Assembly (NCBI GenBank): GCA_032718475.1
Contig: JAUCBJ010007193.1
Location: forward strand, 1-53,292
DNA length: 53,292 nt
Direction of reading: 5' to 3'
Origin: Nemertoderma westbladi
Taxonomy: Eukaryota; Xenacoelomorpha; Nemertodermatida; Nemertodermatidae
The stretch's first letter is position 1. Every line of letters begins with the position of its first letter. This document shows, piece by piece, positions 1 through 9,712 of the stretch. The notes beneath the pieces are model-generated. The model was not told where the DNA came from and did not search any database. It saw only the letters and a list, made by a program, of their open reading frames with translations. Both the position numbers and the translations under genes were made by a program.

Positions 1-316
1 CAGTTTACATCGCAATCTACGACTTCGAGGAAGACTTGTGAGCCTACCGAACAACGGAGAACAGTGGAGACGCGACCGTTCAACCAGTTTACATCGCAAT
101 CTACGACTTCGAGGAAGACTTGTGAGCCTACCGAACAACGGAGAACAGTGGAGACGCGACCATTCAACCAGTTTACATCGCAATCTACGACTTCGAGGAA
201 GACTTGTGAGCCTACCGAACAACGGAGAACAGTGGAGACGCGACCGTTCAACCAGTTTACATCGCAATCTACGACTTCGAGGAAGACTTGTGAGCCTACC
301 GAACAACGGAGATCAG
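1..316 (+). repeat. 84-bp coding tandem repeat within gag copy 1
   Basis: The segment starting cagtttacatcgcaatctac recurs at 1, 85, 169 and 253, an exact 84-bp (28-codon) period. The copies are near-identical. The last grades into the unique sequence at about 316. The related element at 47520 has the same repeat with an 81-bp (27-codon) period. Confidence 0.9.
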
Positions 317-1129
317 TGGACGATGTTCCGAAACGAGCCGTTAGAATTCGAACGACGCAACGGACGCGAGCACGTCGACCACCATATCCAGATGATAGTA
401 GTACTTCGAGCGAATCGGATTACCCGAAACGCGAGGTATTTAGAACAGGGGCGGCCGACGAATATAAACGCGAGCGTTCAGACAACTCCTTTGCAGACAA
501 TCCTCCACAGAATACACCAACACAGAAGGCGTTACAACCAACGAACGCAATTAGTACACAACAGTTCGCCGACATTCTGCGACCAGTTGTCAATAAGTTG
601 GCTCAGATCGAGGAACGTCTGGAGGAAGTTCAAACCGACAGTTCGAGAAATTCCGAATTCGAACACAATAGACACCCGAAGGGACCACAAAGACCGGTAC
701 CTTCAAACCCCACATCGTATCAGGGAAAAGCGCCAAGAAGGGAGAACATCAACCAGGTTACCAACCAAGGACGCGAAACTCTGAACGTTGCCGAGGAGAT
801 AGCGAAATTCGCAGCCAGACAGGGATTGCCGGTACAACAACCACCGAAGTTCTCCGGTAGCTCAAAACACTGGCATACCTTCGTAGACTATATTGAATCC
901 CAGATCGCCGTGTGCGCCTTTACATCACGAGAGAAGTTCAATTACTTGCTCCAAACGTTGTCAGGAGAACCTAAACGTTTGGCGGAGACTTTCGTTGGTG
1001 TACCGGACGCTTTCGAACTAGCGTACGATCGTTTGACTTCGATATACGGAGGTACAGTGAGTATGGCCAGGTCAGTAATAGAAGAACTCTGTAAGGGAGG
1101 GGCTATCACTAAACCCGTCGACTTACTAA
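1..1129 (+). pseudogene. BEL/Pao retrotransposon gag fragment (copy 1)
   Basis: The forward frame beginning at base 1 reads through a tandem peptide repeat (TSQSTTSRKTCEPTEQRR), a disordered Arg/Ser-rich stretch, and a gag domain of the DUF1759 type (PPKFSGSSKHWHTFVDYIES, then SREKFNYLLQTLSG and TSIYGG). It is nearly identical at protein level to the corresponding part of the large element at 45675-51068, so it is a second copy of that family. Homology stops abruptly after the PVDLL segment at about 1129, where the large element continues with its helical gag domain but this copy runs into unrelated tandem repeats. The open frame to 1320 beyond that point is accidental. Start, protease, RT and LTRs are absent. 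In BEL/Pao elements this protein forms the capsid of the cytoplasmic particle; this copy is truncated on both sides. Confidence 0.85.
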
Positions 1130-1504
1130 ATGTAGAGAGAGCAAGAGTAGTAAGAGGGTACGTAGTACCGCTAGTTAGGAGTGTTAGTAGAGCAGTAGAG
1201 GGTTGTGGGCACCATAAGCGCCACATAGATGGAAGTAGCAGTAGAGGTTGTGGGCACCGTAAGCGCCATGTAGTTAGAGTTAGTAGGGAATGCGCTGAAC
1301 TTAGTGGGGCACGGGCGTGATGACGTGTTTGATGTAAGAGCAGGGTATGTTAATTAGGGTGGGTGCCGGGCACAAGAGGTGCCGGGCACAAAAAGAGTTA
1401 GTAGTAGAGTTAGTTGAGTTAGTAGTAGAGTTAGTTGAGTTAGTAGAGAGTTAGTGGAGTTAGTAGAGTTAGTAGAGAGTTAGTAGAGTTAGTAAGAGTT
1501 AGCG
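1130..1504 (+). mobile_element. Fragment of the 3' repeat region of the gag-only LTR family
   Basis: From about 1130 the sequence switches to GTTAG/GAG-rich tandem repeats holding ggtacgtagtacc, two gtgccgggcac motifs and two gggcacc-taagcgccac motifs. The run from about 1303 to 1500 closely matches 7686-7890 inside the complete LTR element (shared gggcacgggcgtgatgacgt and gtgccgggcacaagagg). It is therefore a scrap of that element's 3' non-coding region fused to BEL gag on one side and a hAT-like remnant on the other. No LTR or target duplication is visible. Confidence 0.75.
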
Positions 1505-2527
1505 AATCCACTCATTGCGTTCATCATCCAGCTGCATAACTAGCTCAGCATCAACTCTACCTTTTGCTGCCAATGCTAACTGTATACAGAAATCTTATAT
1601 TTTCATCGAGTTATTATTCGGTTTCAGTGCATATAATATTTGTGCTTCGTATGTATTGAATAGCACATAAAATTGTTTATATTGTTGCCTAACAACAGTT
1701 ATGGTATTACTGAACTCTCATTGGTAGCTGCCGAAACCGGTATCCTTGCGTCTTATTGGCTGATAATATTTTACTGTGCATTGTGTATCCATATATAACT
1801 GTTGTTAGCCTCTATAGGGCAGGCATAGCCTTGATAACATCTCAGGTCATTTACATCGATTTTATAGCCTAGTAAGTCACGTTAGTTATAGTGGCCTACG
1901 ATATTTTACCTAATCGCTTGTATTAACAACTAGTCACTTGCGCTAGTCACTTGCAATTTATAACTAATCATTTGCAATTTACTATTATTGCATTACTTGT
2001 TGATGAATACATTGGACCAGAGATCAAATCAACTCGATTTCCACACGGTGAGTGTAAGTGCGCCTTGTCAGTAATAAGATTCGGTTCATTTAATGCGAAT
2101 GTGTGAGTCCATAGTATTGTTATATTATTCCCAACTAGTAACTATTATTTACCAGCAATGCACGTGATTCGAGTAAATCATGCGCTTATCACGCACTAGG
2201 CCTCAAGTAGCGTCCTACCTGTGATATATGTAAGTCATACGTACATCCACTAGCCAACAACACAATATAACGGAACGGTTTACACGTAACTATCGTACCC
2301 CTTTGAAGCAGTTTGTAAGTGCTGAGGCCTTATACTTACAGTAGCTAATTCTAGATCCCGTTAAGATATATATATTAGATAATATATATATACCCCCAAA
2401 CTTTTGTGAGTGTATCCCTAGGCATTGATCACATTCATAAGAACTACATAACGGCTTACTAGGAATCTTCAGGTTAGCCTCCCATAAACGCCTCGACACT
2501 ACCACGACACATTGCCCGTCGCACATA
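1505..2527 (-). pseudogene. hAT/ZMYM-like transposase remnant, downstream half
   Basis: Read on the minus strand this continues the hAT-like remnant at 9713-10411; the LTR element at 2528-9707 separates them. Next to the insertion (about 2527-2460) a short open stretch continues the frame of the TTF-type finger (residues RRAMCRGSVEAFMG). The last stretch (about 1575-1505) reads AAKGRVDAELVMQLDDERNE, like the segment in hAT/ZMYM1-type proteins where an Asp/Glu-rich motif precedes a Trp-rich helix. The AT-rich 870 bp between them holds no supported coding and may be an intron or decayed sequence. Matches are from remembered family patterns, so assignment is moderate. Confidence 0.45.
2523..2527. 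repeat. Target-site duplication, left copy (ACATA)
   Basis: ACATA directly precedes the 5' LTR and the same five bases follow the 3' LTR at 9708-9712. A 5-bp duplication is typical of LTR element integration. Confidence 0.9.
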
Positions 2528-3078
2528 TGTTAGCTTATCCAATTCCGCTAACATGAACCCACAAAGTAAGCCGTTGAGCAATATTGGGAGCACGAGGTTG
2601 ATTACCAATCAACCTCGTGTCAGCCCAGTAAACGGGGACAATAGGCCCCAAAGGAGACACACACAATAAGGGTCAGGGGCCAAACCCCTAACAGAGAGAG
2701 AACAACAGGGGCAACGGGAAACACACCAGGGAAGGTGAAAGGGCGAGAAGTGGGATATTAGCTAATGGGGGGACATCATCGACTAGGTACAGTAATATGG
2801 CCAACTGTGCAGTACATATATTACCTGTTGGTGCTTCCCTATTCAGTTTAGTTTACTCAGTCAGATCAGTAGGGTGGAACGGGGACTTCTGTCACCGTCC
2901 GCTACCGCCATCATACTTATCTACCGGTAACCGTGTCATACTATACTGTGCTATATCAGACTATTATACCTTTATATACATATTACCGAACATCAGAACT
3001 CTTTTACCTTTCACACACGGCGGGGACGCGTGGATAGAAAACCCAACGGATAAACCGGGATCCGTAGATCCCGGCACA
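2528..3078 (+). repeat. 5' LTR (551 bp)
   Basis: Starts TGTTAGCTTATCC and ends GGCACA, giving the canonical TG...CA ends. Three inverted repeats are visible: TGTTAGC/GCTAACA at the extreme 5' tip (2528-2534 with 2547-2553), a perfect 13-bp stem with a 3-nt loop (2591-2603 with 2607-2619), and GGGATC/GATCCC near the 3' end (3058-3073). No tRNA-type primer site beginning TGG follows immediately downstream. Confidence 0.92.
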
Positions 3079-3242
3079 GTGACAGAATCAGATCCACCCA
3101 GCTGCCCTGACAGTGACAGAATCAGATCCGCCCAGCTGCCCTGACAGAGATAGAATCCTAGCAGCTGCCCTAACAGTCTGACAGTGATAGAACTAGATCC
3201 AACCAACTGACAGACTGTGGCTGCCAGCCACCAAAGACAAAG
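3079..3242 (+). other. 5' leader of the LTR element with short tandem repeats
   Basis: Between the LTR and the first gag ATG lie degenerate direct repeats of the type gacagaatcagatcc followed by cccagctgccct (3080-3180), then a 15-bp palindrome GTGGCTGCCAGCCAC (3217-3231) just before gag. Primer binding and packaging signals normally sit here. No match to a standard TGG-starting primer binding site is seen. Confidence 0.5.
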
Positions 3243-6200
3243 ATGAGTCGAGAGAAAGGAACGACACCGCCGTGGACCCCGGACAACGATCTAACGATCC
3301 GCGAGGCCACGGCGGGACGATACGAACCCACGACGCCGGTCGATGCTACGCCGACCACGTCGACGCACGTTGACGCCATGTCGATAACGAGCGACCCGGC
3401 GAACCAAGATGTGGGGGGTCGTCTACAAAGAGAAATCGAGTCGGGAGGAGAAGAGGAAGACGAGTCGACGCGGAGCGAGGGTCGACGTACCGATGTCGCC
3501 GGCCAGCCACAGGCCGAGGACAACGAACGGTCCACCGGAACGGTGACGGTGGGGCCGTCGGTACGATGTCGGACCCGGAGAGACGGAAGAGAGGTCGGCG
3601 ACGAGGACGTCGGGGTTTCTGATCGACTTCAATGAGCCTACCTCGCGACCAGGGAGCGACTGAGAGAGGCCAAAGGAGGGGCGAAGATAGACGAGGTGAG
3701 ACTGAGGAGACGACTAGGTGAGTCGAACAGATACTTTGATTACCTAGTGCGTTCTGGGCAGGGAGAACTAGCCGAGGAGAGGGCGAGGGGAGTTGCCAAC
3801 GAACTGATTGAACTATGGGAGTGTAGGGGTATGGAACCTAGCGTAGTGTACGTAGGGCCATACTTAGTCGATGCCCGGGGAGTAAAATTAGTGGGTTGGA
3901 AGAGACCTGAGGAGGGCGAATCCGAGGTTAACTCCGAGGATTCGGTCTCGTCGGTCGGAAGAAGTTCCGGGAAGCGGGGGAAAGTTGGTAGGATGGAGGG
4001 GCGACGGGAGTCTGTCGCAACCGATAAGTCTGCTACATCCTCCGCAAAAGAAAGAAGGGTGCGGGAGATAAATCTGACGTATAAAATAGAAATGGCGGCG
4101 AATAAGCAGAATGGGTTAGAGAGATAATTGAGGGATAAAACCGCATACTCAGAGAAGTTAGGAGAGTTGGCGAGGGAGTATAGAAAGAGAGTCGAGGAGC
4201 GTATGGAGCGGGAGATGAGAGTAGAGGATGAGCCGGCGAGGCGGTTTGAGATGGTTACGAGAGGGGTAGAGTTGGCCGTGCAGAGTGTACGAGAGGAGAG
4301 AGAGAGAGAGATAGAGGCAAAGCGTGAGCGGGATGATTTGCATGCCCGCCTAAGGGGGCTTATGCAATATCAAGCCAAACTGAAGTACCGACTAGAACTG
4401 GCGCGGTTGGGACTGTCAGAGAGTGAGACCCCACTTATAAGCACCGAGCGAGAAAACCAGAACTGGTGTAGCCGTACGGGCGGGGGGGGGGGGGTAATAG
4501 TAGTACGCTAGAAATAGTTAATATTAATAGTACCGTAGTAGATAACCCTAATCCCTTTATTACAGGAAATAATATTTTACCGGGTAGTAGTAATTTAAAT
4601 TTAAATACAAATATTCTAAATAATAATTTCAATTCAAACCCGCAAAATAATTCGGATAATAATTTAAGTTTAGAGAATAGTAGTGATCTAAGTAATTTAA
4701 ATAATTTAAATAATAATCCCGTTTCAAATTCTAATAATTTAATTGATTTAACAAATAATATTGGGAATGGTGCTATTAATATGAGCGTGTCGGACGTACA
4801 TAACCCGGCAGACGGGGGCCTGGTAGGCCACGTGCTTAGTAGGCAGGAGGTGGCAGGGTTGAGCCAACCCGACGGCGGCCTGGTAGGCCACGTAGTTGGT
4901 AGGCAGGAGGTAGCGGGGTTGAGCCAACCCGAGGTGGGCCACGCAGTAGTAGAGAGAGAGGCGGGGGTGAATAGACCCAGCCGTAGTAAAGACAGTGCGT
5001 CGACTAGAGAGGGGTGTAGAGACGAAGTAAGAGATAGTGAAGTTAGATGTGGCGAGTGGGGGGGGGGGGGGCTACCGGCGTCCCACCACGTAAGACTAGT
5101 GGCGAGAGAGGGGGGGCAGATAATGCCCCACAAGAGGGGTGTAGAAGTGTAGCAAGAGGTAGTGAAGTTAGAAGTGGCGAGTGGGGGGGGGGGGGGGGGG
5201 CTACAGGAGCCCCACCACAGAAGATTAGTGGCGAGAGAAGGGGGGTAGAGAATGTCCGACAAGAGGAACGTGAAAGTGCAGTAAGAGATAGTGAAGTTAG
5301 AAGTGGCGGGTGGGGGGGGGGGGGGGGGCTACGGACACCCCACCGCGAGAGGTTAGTAGAGAGAGAGGGGGGGCAGAGAGTGTCCCACAGCCGTCAGCGG
5401 ATAATGCGCGGGCCGAATCAGGAAAACCGCAACACCCGGCGACAGAGAGTAATAGGGGGATTGCGAGTGTCCCCGGCGGCGTGCGATCGAGTAGAGAGAG
5501 GCAGGTTGACGTCGCGAGAGGGCAGACGAAGCGTCGAGCCCGATTAGAAGAGGGAAGAAGAAGAGTGGAGTTTAACCGGGAGGTCGACGAGAGATCTCAT
5601 GAGCCGGAATACTGCACTGAAAAGAGAAGAAGAGGAGATAGTAGAAAAGGTCTCGCCACGAACGATAGGAGTGCGAGGACGGATAACGGACCGTCGATAG
5701 TAGAGATGGAGTCAGGGAACCAGTGGGGTCGAACTTCGGGAGATTACCGTCGCCCCGGAGAAACGCCCCGCACGCCAAGAGAGGGGTACAGGAGGTACCA
5801 ATACAAAGTCGAGAACAGGAGAAGGGATCGAAGAGAAGCTTCCCGACGGGATATAGCTGCCGATCGAGAATGCAGTAGTCGCGGGGAGATTCGAGATTCG
5901 CGAAGAATAAACTTCGGTTCGGAAGGGCACATGCAGACTGCAGGACATACTGTAGGCCTTACTGCACATACTATTATAGGCCATGCCGGGAGAGATAGAG
6001 TAGGCGATGGGGTAGCGCGAACGACGGGATAAAACCCGGAAGTCGCGGAGTACATACCGGTAGGTAGGCGAGAGGTAGGTAGGCCTATATCGGTACAGCA
6101 GCATGACTATAATACACAGGGACATAACATATACCCGGTTGAGGGGGATATTGCAGATAGATGGATGGGCCCCAATATATTAACATCAACCCCAGTACCA

Positions 6201-7094
6201 AACATAACACTGGTTGGGGGGGGACAGGGTGACATTCCCCCATTACAAAATATCCGCAGTATAAACAACCAAGAACATATAGGAGCAAGAACATCGAACT
6301 CCCTGGACGAGAACAGGTCGTGCGGACAGTCACCACCACACGCGGCCGTACAGGGGACTGCTAGTCCACAGTTAGCTGGTAGCAGGGCCACGCCGTGGCA
6401 GGGACAGGAAGAAAATAACACCAAAAATAAACACAATCCCAATATACCCAGTAGGCCGAGTCTAGACAATCGAAACATTAAATCGGTACATATAAACCTA
6501 AGCGCGATACGTGAAGGACTATACAGGAAACGCTATAATCCAGGATTCCAATGTCAATTACATCGGGACGGAACCCATAAGACCAGGAGTTGTAAGTACT
6601 GGCAAGCGTTGCCCAAACGAGATCGTGTAGCCTACACAGACGCAAACGGACTATGTCATCGATGTGTGGTAAAAGGACACAGATCCGGAGAGTGTTGGAA
6701 AGGGAGAGGATATGAAAGGACTAAACCAGGGGCAGAGAAGCCCATTAGCAAACATAAGGGAGTCGGGAAAGTAGAAGGAGGCGTGTTGCATACGCACGCG
6801 GGGCTGGCACGGTGCGAGGGGGCATTACATGGGCAGACACCGCGTATACCGAGGGACGAGCGGGGGTCGTCGAGGGCTTTAATGCCAGCGCACATACGAA
6901 GGGGGAGGCCAGCAGAGGTAGCACCGAAGAGAGTGTGGCGAAGAGTTAGAGGACGTATAGGAGGGCAGCGGGAGAGTGCCTACTGGAAGAAGGGGCACCT
7001 GAGAGTTTTTAGTCGTCCAAAGTTTTGGACTGAGGGGGGTGGGAATGAGGGCGAGACGCCCTTCCCACGCACAAAATATAAAATAATTATTTAA
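3243..7094 (+). pseudogene. Long gag-like gene of the gag-only LTR element, broken
   Basis: Starts at the ATG at 3243 (MSREKGTTPPW). The first part is acidic and disordered, and 3696-4480 is a charged, helical coiled-coil-like region. The frame is interrupted by in-frame stops at 3633-3635, 4125-4127 and 6030-6032, and shifts phase at three poly-G tracts (4482, 5058, 5312). 4496-4780 encodes an Asn-rich stretch and 4781-5400 Gly/Arg-rich tandem repeats. The C-terminal part (from about 6165) carries a zinc-binding arrangement CQLHRDGTHKTRSC followed by CHRCVVKGHRSGEC, i.e. C-x2-C-x4-H-x4-C, as in BEL/Pao gag. After the knuckle the sequence diverges from the related copy and protease is absent. 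The role would be the particle nucleocapsid; lineage assignment is inference. Confidence 0.7.
4482..5400 (+). repeat. Poly-G tracts and ~125-bp coding tandem repeats in gag
   Basis: Uninterrupted G runs lie at about 4482-4494 (13), 5058-5071 (14), 5183-5200 (18) and 5312-5328 (17). The last three sit at the same place in three tandem units of about 125-130 bp sharing gatagtgaagttagaagtgg and gagagagggggg. The open frame moves at the 13-, 14- and 17-G runs but not at the 18-G run. A shorter repeat at 4801-4930 (two near-identical ~70-bp units, GGLVGH then RQEVAGLSQP) precedes them. Confidence 0.85.
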
Positions 7095-7690
7095 TTAAAA
7101 ATAAGAAAATAATTAAATAATAGAGTAGGTAGAAGTTAGGTAGTAAGAGTTAGTTAGTTAGTTAAAGGGTGGTACGTAGTACCGTTAGAGAGTAAGAGTT
7201 AGAGGGTATGCAGTACCGTTAGTGAGAGTAGAGTCAGAGAAGTTAGTAAGAAGGTACGCAGTACCGTTAGTGAGAGTAGAGTCAGAGAAGTTAGTAAGAA
7301 GGTACGTAGTACCGTTAGTTAGTGGAGTTAGAGAAGTTAGTTAGAGGGTACGTAGTACCGTTAGTTAGAGTAGTGAGAGGGTACGTAGTACCGTCAGTTA
7401 GAGAGTTAGTTAGAGGGTACGTAGTACCGCTAGTCAGTTAGAGAGTTAGTTAGAGGGTACGTAAGTACCGTTAGTTAGAGGAGAGTTAGAGGGTACGTAA
7501 GTACCGTTAGTCAGTTAGAGAGTTAGAGGGTACGTAAGTACCGCTAGTTAGTTAGAGGGTACGTAAGTACCGTTAGTTAGTTAGAGAGTTAGAGGGTACG
7601 TAAGTACCGCTAGTTAGAGGAGAGTTAGAGGGTACGTAGTACCGTTAGTTAGTTAGAATTAGAGGGTACGTAGTACCGTTAGTAGAGGGC
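7095..7690 (+). repeat. GGTAC-GTA-GTACC hairpin repeat array
   Basis: About 14 copies of ggtacgtagtacc or its one-base-longer form ggtacgtaagtacc, spaced 30-50 bp apart by gttagttagag-type linkers. Each core is a perfect 5-bp inverted repeat around a 3- or 4-nt centre. No coding capacity. Confidence 0.85.
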
Positions 7691-7960
7691 ACGGGCGTGA
7701 TGACGTGTTTGATGTAAGAGCAGGGTATGTTAATTAGGGTGGGTGCCGGGCACAAGAGGTGCCGGGCACAAGAGGTGCCGGGCACAAAAAGAGTTAGTAG
7801 TAGAGTTAGTTGAGTTAGTAGTAGAGTTAGTTGAGTTAGTAGAGAGTTAGTGGAGTTAGTAGAGTTAGTAGAGAGTTAGTAGAGTTAGCAAGAGTTAGTA
7901 GTAGTTCACATAATTAACGTACCCGCTCTGCCGGCATTCAGAGCGTCACGTGCAGGCGAG
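7686..7960 (+). repeat. GTGCC-G-GGCAC repeats and GTTAG-rich spacer
   Basis: Three tandem 15-bp copies containing gtgccgggcac (about 7742-7786) are followed by agttagtagagttag repeats and a unique stretch near 7915-7960. The same block recurs at 1303-1500, which shows it is a fixed part of the family. Confidence 0.8.
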
Positions 7961-7989
7961 TGGATGTAAAGGAAGTAAGTTAGAGATAG

Positions 7990-8530
7990 AGTAGAGTAGC
8001 AGAGAGGGCACATAGGGTGCCAGGTAGTAAAGTTAGAGATAGAGTAGAGTAGTAGAGAGGGCACATAGGGTGCCAGGTAGTAGAGTAGAGTGTTAGAGGT
8101 AGCAGAGAGGGCACATAGGGTGCCAGAGAGTAGAATAGTAGAGACGGGCACATAGGGTGCCAGGTAGTAGAGTTAGAGAGTTAGAGATAGAGTAGAGAGG
8201 GCACATAGGGTGCCAGGTAGTAGAGTAGAGTGTTAGAGGTAGCAGAGAGGGCACATAGGGTGCCAGAGAGGAGAATATTAGAGACGGGCACATAGGGTGC
8301 CAGGTAGTAGAGTTAGAGAGTTAGAGATAGAGTAGAGTAGTAGAGACGGGCACATAGGGTGCCAGGTAGTAGAGTTAGAGATAGAGTAGAGCAGTTGAGA
8401 GGGGTAGTAGAGTAGAGCAGAGAGGGCACATAGGGTGCCAGGTAGTAGAGCTAGAGAGGTAGTTGAGTAGTAGAAGGGCACATAGGGTGCCAGATAGTAG
8501 AGTGGTTGTGGGCACCGCAAGCGCCACGTA
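7990..8530 (+). repeat. GGCAC-ATAGG-GTGCC hairpin repeat array
   Basis: About ten copies of gggcacatagggtgcc, a 5-bp inverted repeat around ATAGG, are separated by tagtagagttagagatagag-like linkers of 20-60 bp. The array ends with a gggcaccgcaagcgccac motif at 8510-8527. Open frames on the minus strand here are by-products of the repeat. Confidence 0.85.
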
Positions 8531-9120
8531 GTGAGAAGAGTGGGTAGAGTTAGGGAGTTCTAGTTAAAGGGCTAGAGAATTGGTAGACTTAGATGAGTCA
8601 AGTAGAGTTAGTAGAAGTAGAGAGCTAGTAGGAGTTAGTTAGACTTAGTAGTTCTAGTTAGAGTTAGTAGAAAGTTAGAGGCTTTAGTTAGAGCCAGAAG
8701 TAGTGAGAGTTAGCGGAGAGTAGAGTTAGTAGTTAGTAGAGTTAGATAGTTAGAGTTAGTAAGCAGTAGGTAGATGGTATGATAGCACAGGGGTAGCATT
8801 AGAGGTCAGGGCCTTAGAGAGTGGCAGAGATTAGAGAGGAGATAGTGAGAGAAGCTGTTGGCGAGAGGGAAGAGTGCGATTCAGGTGTGGGGAGAGGGTA
8901 AGAGCGAGTTGAGTCAGAGAGCGGAGTTAGAGTGGTGAGAGTGTTGGGGAAACAAAAATTGTGTGAGAGAAGCGCACGATCGGCCCGACACGAGACGCCA
9001 GAGGGTAGTGACATCATACCCATAGGGAGCGGCCTGGAAAGCCGACTCCGAAAAAATAGACCCACCCCACACCCGATACTAGATCGGGATCCAGCGGAAT
9101 TGTAGCGCACTTTTTGGTGG
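8531..9120 (+). other. Non-coding 3' region of the LTR element
   Basis: 8531-8800 is degenerate gagttagtag-type repeat. 8800-9120 is more unique and GA-rich, without a supportable open frame on either strand. The short minus-strand frame 8814-9110 has low-complexity composition and no recognisable domain. Confidence 0.55.
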
Positions 9121-9158
9121 ATGCTATCTTCTCACCGGGAAGATAGCATGGGGGGGAG
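9121..9158 (+). promoter_or_regulatory. 11-bp hairpin followed by polypurine tract
   Basis: ATGCTATCTTC (9121-9131) and GAAGATAGCAT (9139-9149) form a perfect 11-bp stem with a 7-nt loop. The run GGGGGGG-AG (9150-9158) abuts the 3' LTR and fits the plus-strand primer (polypurine tract). Confidence 0.75.
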
Positions 9159-9707
9159 TGTTAGCTTATCCAATTCCGCTAACATGAACCCACAAAGTAA
9201 GCCGTTGAGCAATATTGGGAGCACGAGGTTGATTACCAATCAACCTCGGGTCAGCCCAGTAAACGGGGACAATACGCCCCAAAGGAGACACACACAATAA
9301 GGGTCAGGGGCCAAACCCCTAACAGAGAGAGAACAACAGGGGCAACGGGAAACACACCAGGGAAGGTGAAAGGGCGAGAAGTGGGATATTAGCCAATGGG
9401 GGGACAGCATCGACTAGGTACAGTAATATGGCCAACTGTGCAGTACATATATTACCTGTTGGTGCTTCCCTATTCAGTTTAGTTTACTCAGTCAGATCAG
9501 TAGGGTGGAACGGGGACTTCTGTCACCGTCCGCTACCGCCATCATACTTATCTACCAGTAACCGTGTCATACTATACTGTGCTATATCAGACTATTATAC
9601 CTTTATACATATTACCGAACATCAGAACTCTTTTACCTTTCACACACGGCGGGGACGCGTGGATAGAAAACCCAACGGATAAACCGGGATCCGTAGATCC
9701 CGTCACA
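9159..9707 (+). repeat. 3' LTR (549 bp)
   Basis: Direct repeat of 2528-3078, with 6 substitutions and a missing TA in the tatata run. It ends GTCACA, then the target duplication ACATA at 9708-9712. The 13-bp stem of the 5' LTR is here 12 bp plus one mismatch. Confidence 0.92.
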
Positions 9708-9712
9708 ACATA

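Larger units (their letters stand above)
2528..9707 (+). mobile_element. Complete 7.2-kb non-autonomous LTR retrotransposon (gag only)
   Basis: The element has two near-identical direct LTRs (2528-3078 and 9159-9707) that begin TGTTAG and end CACA, a 5-bp target duplication, a purine tract before the 3' LTR, and one long broken gag region (3243-7094). No protease, reverse transcriptase, RNase H or integrase motif is found in any frame. About 2 kb between gag and the 3' LTR is tandem repeats built on short inverted repeats. The LTRs differ by 6 substitutions and one 2-bp indel over ~550 bp (about 1.1%), so insertion is fairly recent. Zinc-knuckle layout and the related fragment at 19628-22207, which keeps a BEL/Pao-like protease, point to the BEL/Pao lineage. 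It would need enzymes in trans (inference). Confidence 0.85.

Noticed and set aside
2797-3144. 115-codon frame in the 5' LTR, repeated at 9428-9682
   Set aside because: It lies inside the LTR, ends differently in the two copies, and overlaps LTR/leader structure; no recognisable domain.
7906-8520. Minus-strand frames with repeated LLPGTLCAL peptides
   Set aside because: Complement of the hairpin repeat array in the LTR element's 3' region; no domain.
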